Origin: Sphingopyxis sp. H053
GTDB lineage: Bacteria > Pseudomonadota > Alphaproteobacteria > Sphingomonadales > Sphingomonadaceae
Direction of reading: 5' to 3'
DNA length: 64,000 nucleotides
Assembly: GCF_001468225.1 (NCBI RefSeq)
Contig: NZ_LNRU01000013.1
Span: forward strand, 1-64,000
Of this stretch, positions 59,422 to 64,000 are shown piece by piece. Position numbers and translations under genes: made by a program. The notes below the pieces were generated by a model that did no database searches, was not told the DNA's origin, and saw only the letters and a list, made by a program, of their open reading frames with translations. The first letter of the stretch is position 1; every line of letters begins with the position of its first letter.

Positions 59422-60329
59422 AAGGTCGCGAGCAGCGCCATCATCACGCCGGCGACGACGAGGAGCAGCCCGACGATCTCGTGCCAGCGCACCGGCTCGC
59501 GCAGGTAGAAATGCGCGAAGCCGATCGTGAAGACGACCTCGACCTGCCCGACGATGCGCACCAGTGCCGCCGGCGCCGCCGCGAAGCCGATATACCAGCA
59601 GGCCGAGCCGAGCGCCGACAACAGCCCGACCTGGCTCGAGTTCCGCCATGTGCGGCAAACTGCGCGCGCGGTGTCGCGGTCGCGCAGCAAAACCCACGTG
59701 AGGTGCAGTCCGGTCTGGATTGCCATGACGACAACGAGCGTGACGAGTGCCGAACCGATCAGGTCGACGCCGTCGAGCTCGGCGGTCGCAAGCTTCACCG
59801 CGATCGCGGCGAGCGCGAACATCGATCCCGCGCCGAGCCCGCACAGCGCGGCGGGCTGGCCCAGTGCGCGGCATATCTCACGCCCTGAAACCCCGCGTCC
59901 GGCCAGCGCGAGCACCAGCACGCCAGCAACACCCGCAACGATCCCGATCCACGCGAGCAGCGGCAGCCGCTCGCCGAGGAACAGCGCGGTGACGAGCGCC
60001 GCCTGCACCGCTTCGGTTTTTGAAAAGGCGGTGCCGACGACGAACCCGCGATGCCCGAACGCCATGATGAGCAGGATCGTCCCCGCCATCTGGGTGACCG
60101 CCCCGGCGACCGCGAAACCGCCGAAAGCGGTGCCGAACGCCGGGATCGCATCATGCTGGATCGTCAGCCAGATCGCGGCGAAAACGAGTGCGAAGGGCAG
60201 GCCGTACAGATAGCGAACCAACCCCGCGCCGCTGACGCTGAGCTCGGCGCGAAGCCGCTGTTGAAGCGCGGTTCGCCACGCCTGGAACAGGCCGCCGAAC
60301 AGCGAGGCGGGAAGCCAGATCGGGTTCAT
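59418..60329 (-). CDS. EamA/DMT-superfamily transporter
   Basis: 303 residues from ATG 60329, with about ten transmembrane helices in two EamA repeats; the second ends EVVFTIGFAHFYLREPVRWHEIVGLLLVVAGV, the family hallmark. No signal peptide. Likely exports or imports a small metabolite across the inner membrane. It is divergent from an acyl-CoA dehydrogenase across operator 8 and convergent with the HMGL-like gene, whose stop codon it overlaps. Confidence 0.9.
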   Translation of the reverse strand: MNPIWLPASLFGGLFQAWRTALQQRLRAELSVSGAGLVRYLYGLPFALVFAAIWLTIQHDAIPAFGTAFGGFAVAGAVTQMAGTILLIMAFGHRGFVVGTAFSKTEAVQAALVTALFLGERLPLLAWIGIVAGVAGVLVLALAGRGVSGREICRALGQPAALCGLGAGSMFALAAIAVKLATAELDGVDLIGSALVTLVVVMAIQTGLHLTWVLLRDRDTARAVCRTWRNSSQVGLLSALGSACWYIGFAAAPAALVRIVGQVEVVFTIGFAHFYLREPVRWHEIVGLLLVVAGVMMALLATF

Positions 60330-60394
60330 CCCGCCCGCTGCCCGTGCATTTGATCTTCGACTCGTATCGCACTGTGCATGCGGCCCCATGCAAT

Positions 60395-60410
60395 AGTTTT
60401 ATTACTAAGT
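60395..60410. promoter_or_regulatory. cluster operator 8 (EamA / acyl-CoA dehydrogenase), weak
   Basis: AGTTTT-ATTA-CTAAGT: right half perfect, left half poor. Positioned between divergent genes like the other sites. It is the weakest member of the set. Confidence 0.4.
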
Positions 60411-60539
60411 ATATGGCGTGCACCGATCGCTGCCCCCGACCTGTTACGCCAATCAGCTAGACCCGCGGCGCGGCAAGTTGCAGGACAGGTGCGGGAGAGC
60501 AAATGACGCACATATATACCGCCGGGCCAGCGATCTGAC

Positions 60540-61562
60540 ATGGCCGAACTCGACCTGCCACTTTCGGACGAGCAACAGATGCTGCGTGATAGCATCCAGC
60601 GCTTCCTCGCCGACAATGCGCGTCCCGGCTGGCGCGAGCTTTCGGAGTCGCTCGGGCTAGCCGGCCTCGCGCTGCCCGAAAGCGCTGGCGGTTTCGGCGG
60701 CGGTCCGATCGACATCGCCGTCGTCATGGCCGAGCTGGGGCCGGCACTCGCGGGCGCCGACTGGCTTTCGCACGTCGCGGCAACGGCGCTGCTGGCGCGG
60801 GTCGTGCCCGATCATCCGGCGCTGGCTGATCTTGCGGTGGGCGGCCGCCGGATCGCCATCGTCTGCACGGCTTCGACCGCAGCGATGCCCGTCGTCGACG
60901 GCGAGCTGGCTCGCGGCAGCGCGGCACTCGTTGCAGGGGCAGCCGAAGCCGATTTGCTTCTCCTCGCGAGCGACGAGGCGTTGCTGCTCATCCCCGCCGA
61001 TGGCGACAAGGTCGAACAGCGGCATCGCATCATGCACGACGGCAGCGTCTCGGCAGACCTTGCCTTCACGCTCAAGCCGGGGGACACCACTTCGCTCGCG
61101 AGCGGTAACGCCGCGCGCCTTTCGGCCGACTATGCGAACGACCTGATCCTTGCGGCGCGCTGCGCCGAAGCGGTCGGCCTGATGCAGCGAATGATTGCCG
61201 ACAGCATCGATTATCTCGGCCAACGCAAGCAGTTCGGCACGCCGATCGGGCGTTTCCAGTCGCTGCGCCACCGCGCGGCCGACATGCAACTCGCGGCGAT
61301 GAAGGCGGCGGCGCTGACCGAGGAAGCGATCCTCGCGGTCGATCAAGACCGCGCCGACCGCGCCCAGGCGGTCAGCGCCGCCTGCATCGAGGTCGGCGAC
61401 GCGGTGCGCATCGTCGGCGAAAGCGCGGTACAGATCCACGGTGCGATGGGGCTGACCGAAGAGCTCAACCTCGGCGGCCATTTCAAGCGCGCGCTCGCGA
61501 TTGCGGCGGCATTCGGCCCGCGCGCCGGTCATCTTGCGCGTTTTGCCGAGGCGGCTGCCTAA
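60540..61562 (+). CDS. acyl-CoA dehydrogenase, small subunit type
   Basis: 340 residues, shorter than typical (~380). N-domain LPLSDEQQMLRDSIQRFLAD and GLAGLALPESAGGFGGGPID; C-domain GQRKQFGTPIGRFQSLRHRAADM and ESAVQIHGAMGLTEELNLGGHFKRAL. The mid beta-domain is short and FAD motifs are weak, as in the non-catalytic or alpha subunits of heteromeric acyl-CoA dehydrogenases (FadE28/29 type). Its 3' end overlaps the convergent second acyl-CoA dehydrogenase by 4 bp; the two may form one complex (inference). Confidence 0.9.
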   Translation: MAELDLPLSDEQQMLRDSIQRFLADNARPGWRELSESLGLAGLALPESAGGFGGGPIDIAVVMAELGPALAGADWLSHVAATALLARVVPDHPALADLAVGGRRIAIVCTASTAAMPVVDGELARGSAALVAGAAEADLLLLASDEALLLIPADGDKVEQRHRIMHDGSVSADLAFTLKPGDTTSLASGNAARLSADYANDLILAARCAEAVGLMQRMIADSIDYLGQRKQFGTPIGRFQSLRHRAADMQLAAMKAAALTEEAILAVDQDRADRAQAVSAACIEVGDAVRIVGESAVQIHGAMGLTEELNLGGHFKRALAIAAAFGPRAGHLARFAEAAA

Positions 61563-62689
61563 CCCAGCATCGTCCTTGCGATCAGGTCGCGCTGGATCTC
61601 GTTCGATCCGGCGTAGATGGTCGCCGCGCGGTCGTTGAGGTAGCGCGGCACCGCGACCGCCAGCTCGGCGGGCGTCTGCCCGTCGGCGTCGGCCCATGCC
61701 GCGTGGCCCGCGATTTCGCACGCCAATGTGTCGATGCGCTGCGCGGTCTCGGTCCCCAGTATCTTGAGCGCCGAGGCATAGAGGGCCGCGCTGCCGCCAA
61801 CGCCGCGCATCGCCTTCATCTCGAGCGCCTGCAGCGCCTTCAGCGTCACCGCCTCGCGGTCGAGCTGCGCGCGCAGCACCGGTTCGATGTCGTCGCGCGC
61901 GCGCAGCCGTTCGAGCCGTCCGATCAGCCCCGGCGCATATTTGCCGCCGCGCTCGAAGGTCAGCAGATGCTTCGCGACCGACCAGCCTTCATTCTCTTCG
62001 CCCAGCCGGTTCGCCTGCGGGACGCGGACGTCGTCGAAGAAGACCTGATTGAATTCATGGTCGCCCGCGAGCGTGCGGATCGGTTCGACTATGATCCCCG
62101 GCGTCGCCATGTCGAGCAGCAGGAAGCTGATCCCCGCCTGCGGCTTGCCTTCGTTCGACGTGCGGACAAGTGCGAACATGCGGTTGGCGAAATGCGCGTG
62201 CGTCGTCCAGATCTTCGACCCGTTCAGGATATAATCGCTGCCATCGGGCACCGCGCGCAATTGCAGCGCGGCCAGGTCGGATCCCGCGCCGGGCTCCGAA
62301 AAGCCCTGGCACCAATAATCCTCGCCCGATAATATGCGCGGCAGATAATGCGCGCGCTGTTCGGCGCTGCCATAATGCATGATCACCGGGGCGACCATCT
62401 TGAGACCCATCGGCGCGAGGTTCGGTGCCCCGGCCTGCGCGCACTCGGCGGCGAAGATGTAACGTTCGATCTCGCTCCATCCCGGGCCGCCGAATTCGGC
62501 GGGCCAGTCGGGCGCTGCCCAGCCTTTGGCATGGAGGATGCGCTGCCACGGCAGCGAGATGTCGGGATCGATAAAGACGCTTGTCGCACGCGCCGCACCG
62601 CGGCGGATATCGTCGGGCAGATGCGCGGCGAGGAAGGTGCTCACCTCATCGCGAAAGGCTGTCAGCGCCGGGTCGTTCAGCATGTCCAT
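61559..62689 (-). CDS. acyl-CoA dehydrogenase
   Basis: 376 residues from ATG 62689. The FAD-binding signature WCQGFSEPGAGSDLAALQLRA is present, as are ILNGSKIWTTHAHFANRM and a C-terminal TIYAGSNEIQRDLIARTMLG. The position of the MCAD-type catalytic Glu (YEGT) is Ala (YAGS), as in dehydrogenases that take the base from another helix or from a partner subunit. Convergent with the small acyl-CoA dehydrogenase and downstream of the LuxR gene on the same strand. Likely oxidises a bulky acyl-CoA. Confidence 0.92.
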   Translation of the reverse strand: MDMLNDPALTAFRDEVSTFLAAHLPDDIRRGAARATSVFIDPDISLPWQRILHAKGWAAPDWPAEFGGPGWSEIERYIFAAECAQAGAPNLAPMGLKMVAPVIMHYGSAEQRAHYLPRILSGEDYWCQGFSEPGAGSDLAALQLRAVPDGSDYILNGSKIWTTHAHFANRMFALVRTSNEGKPQAGISFLLLDMATPGIIVEPIRTLAGDHEFNQVFFDDVRVPQANRLGEENEGWSVAKHLLTFERGGKYAPGLIGRLERLRARDDIEPVLRAQLDREAVTLKALQALEMKAMRGVGGSAALYASALKILGTETAQRIDTLACEIAGHAAWADADGQTPAELAVAVPRYLNDRAATIYAGSNEIQRDLIARTMLG

Positions 62690-62738
62690 GCCCCGGACTT
62701 GTAGGTCGCGGTGAGGCGGGGCCAAGCTGGCACCTGCA

Positions 62739-63485
62739 TCAGGCCGCGCGCGCGCCGACGAAGCCCAGCCCCGCGGCGATCTGGATCGACTGCGCGCGCC
62801 CGGTCGCGCCGAGCTTTGCCGCGGCGTTGCGCAGGTGGAACCGCACCGTCGATACCGACAGTGTCAATATGATCCCGATCTCGCCGTCGGTCTTGCCCGC
62901 CGCTGCCCAGCGCAGGCACTGCACCTCGCGGCGGGTCAGCGTCTGCGGCACGGTGGCGTTGCGCGGCCGGTCGCGCGCTTCATTGTGCGTCGCGACGAGC
63001 TTGAGCGCGAGATTGTGCAGGTCGCCGGCGTGCTTTGCGAACAGCGCCTCGACCCCGACGGGTTCGCGCGAGCACCAGAAGACGGCGCCGACCAGCCCGC
63101 GCGGCAGATGCACCGGCGCGATGATCGCTTCGCCGAAATTGGGCGTGTTTTTCGCCTGCGAGCAGTCCACCTCGTCGAGCAGATGCGTCGGCCGCCATGT
63201 GCCGAGATGTCCATCGCTGTAATAAAAGGGTTCGGCGACGAGCCGCGCGGCGGTCAGGAAAGCCAGTTGCAACGCCAGCTTGCGGTCGCGCCAATAGGCA
63301 TAGTTCGGGTCGACCCATCGGAAACTCGTTTCGGCATAGGGGCGACCCGCCTCGTCGCTCATCGGTTCGGGGTCGCCGAGGTCGGCCTGCGCCGCGACGA
63401 AGGGCAGGCCGATCTTGTCGCCCGCTGCCTGCACCGCTGCAATCAGCGCGGGCATTTCCGCCCAGGATTCGCGCTGATGATCCAT
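62739..63485 (-). CDS. LuxR-family transcriptional regulator
   Basis: 248 residues. The N-terminal ~165 residues look like an autoinducer-binding-type (GAF-like) domain, with the SFRWVDPNYAYWRDRKLALQ region where ligand-binding Trp/Asp/Tyr residues sit. The C-terminal HTH is LTRREVQCLRWAAAGKTDGEIGIILTLSVSTVRFHL. No luxI is seen, so it may be an orphan receptor that senses a pathway compound. A perfect 7-bp inverted repeat lies 24 bp upstream. It is transcribed toward the acyl-CoA dehydrogenase and divergently from a TonB receptor. Confidence 0.9.
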   Translation of the reverse strand: MDHQRESWAEMPALIAAVQAAGDKIGLPFVAAQADLGDPEPMSDEAGRPYAETSFRWVDPNYAYWRDRKLALQLAFLTAARLVAEPFYYSDGHLGTWRPTHLLDEVDCSQAKNTPNFGEAIIAPVHLPRGLVGAVFWCSREPVGVEALFAKHAGDLHNLALKLVATHNEARDRPRNATVPQTLTRREVQCLRWAAAGKTDGEIGIILTLSVSTVRFHLRNAAAKLGATGRAQSIQIAAGLGFVGARAA

Positions 63486-63508
63486 GCTCCGCTTTTCCCT
63501 CCGCTATC

Positions 63509-63524
63509 CTGACACAGGTGTCAG
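63509..63524. promoter_or_regulatory. lux-box-like palindrome
   Basis: CTGACAC-AG-GTGTCAG is a perfect inverted repeat between the LuxR gene and the TonB receptor gene. It is different from the cluster operators and is likely the site of the LuxR regulator. Confidence 0.6.
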
Positions 63525-63627
63525 CTTGTTCGTCCGGCCGCAATCCTCTGTTTTGTCACGGTCCGGTTTCGCGCGACGCTCGCACAAAGACGAGCTCCGC
63601 GACAAGCCGTTTGAGGGAGGATGAGTG

Positions 63628-64000
63628 ATGAAGGCAATGCGTATTTTCCTGGGCGCGGGTTCCGCGATGGGGCTCGCCCTGGCGGTGCCGGCGTTCGCCG
63701 CCGAGGAAGCGCCCGCCAATACGGTCGCGGCCGAAGGCGACATCATCGTCACTGCGCAGCGCCGCGCCGAATCGATGAACGACGTCGGCATGGCGATTCA
63801 GGCGGTCGACGGCGCGACGCTCGAAAACCTCCGCGTCACCGACATGCGCGACCTCACCACGGTGGCGCCGAGCTTCACCGTCTCGCAAAGCTATCAGGGC
63901 GTGCCGACCTATACGCTGCGCGGGATCGGCTTCAACACGATCAACCTCTCCTCGACCTCGACCGTCGGTACTTACGTGGACGAAGTCGCCTACGCCTATC
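63628..64000 (+). CDS. TonB-dependent receptor, N-terminal part (continues beyond window)
   Basis: 124 codons visible. Signal peptide MKAMRIFLGAGSAMGLALAV with a cleavage site near AFAAEE, TonB box region GDIIVTAQRRAES, then the plug with MRDLTTVAPSFTVSQ and YTLRGIGFNT. GGGAGG lies upstream of ATG 63628. It is divergent from the LuxR gene across the palindrome at 63509, so it is probably regulated by it. Second receptor of the region. Confidence 0.9.
   Translation, partial: MKAMRIFLGAGSAMGLALAVPAFAAEEAPANTVAAEGDIIVTAQRRAESMNDVGMAIQAVDGATLENLRVTDMRDLTTVAPSFTVSQSYQGVPTYTLRGIGFNTINLSSTSTVGTYVDEVAYAY

Overview
The window looks like chromosome of a high-GC alphaproteobacterium, most likely a sphingomonad (Sphingopyxis/Sphingomonas-like). 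Grounds are several TonB-dependent receptors, many glutathione-S-transferase (GST) paralogues, REP-type palindromes (cgtcattcccgcgaaagcggg), a MucR regulator and Ti-type Tra genes with alphaproteobacterial features. Genus is an inference; no rRNA or tRNA gene was seen.

Layout: (1) 1-24.6 kb and 56.5-64 kb form one catabolic region. It holds acyl-CoA dehydrogenases, two acyl-CoA synthetases, a CaiB-type CoA-transferase, an HMG-CoA-lyase-like enzyme, SDRs, four GSTs, an SMP-30 lactonase-like protein, VOC, CMD and SnoaL-type proteins, a MetE-like zinc enzyme, an MFS and an EamA transporter, TonB receptors, two MarR regulators and one LuxR regulator. (2) 24.7-56.4 kb is a ~31.7-kb block sitting between the two arms of what looks like one REP hairpin. 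It carries a TPR-sulfotransferase, a 4578-residue autotransporter, two receiver proteins, nhaA and a mobilisation/maintenance module (traA, oriT, traC, traD, MucR, ECF sigma, ParB, AlpA, serine recombinase). No type IV secretion genes are present, so it looks mobilisable rather than self-transmissible.

The catabolic region appears to be one regulon. Eight intergenic regions carry a palindrome of the form ACTTAG-N4-CTAAGT (two perfect, the rest degenerate), six on the left of the island and two on the right. These sites lie in front of most transcription units of the pathway. The substrate is not identifiable from sequence.

The most unusual part is the six-gene operon 4088-10760. It combines an acyl-CoA synthetase, an alpha/beta-hydrolase, an APH-type kinase, an enolase paralogue with two altered catalytic residues (Glu to Asp, His to Ala), a 2-hydroxyacid dehydrogenase and an alpha/beta-hydrolase-fold protein whose nucleophile Ser is Ala. 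LeuC- and LeuD-like subunits lie nearby in convergent orientation. Together these could be a pathway with repurposed central-metabolism enzymes.

Two structured RNA candidates stand out: a pseudoknot-capable nhaA leader (41.6 kb, resembling an nhaA-I-type riboswitch) and a long nested stem in the parB leader (53.7 kb). A Ti/IncQ-like nic site (46.87 kb) lies between the divergent traA and traC.
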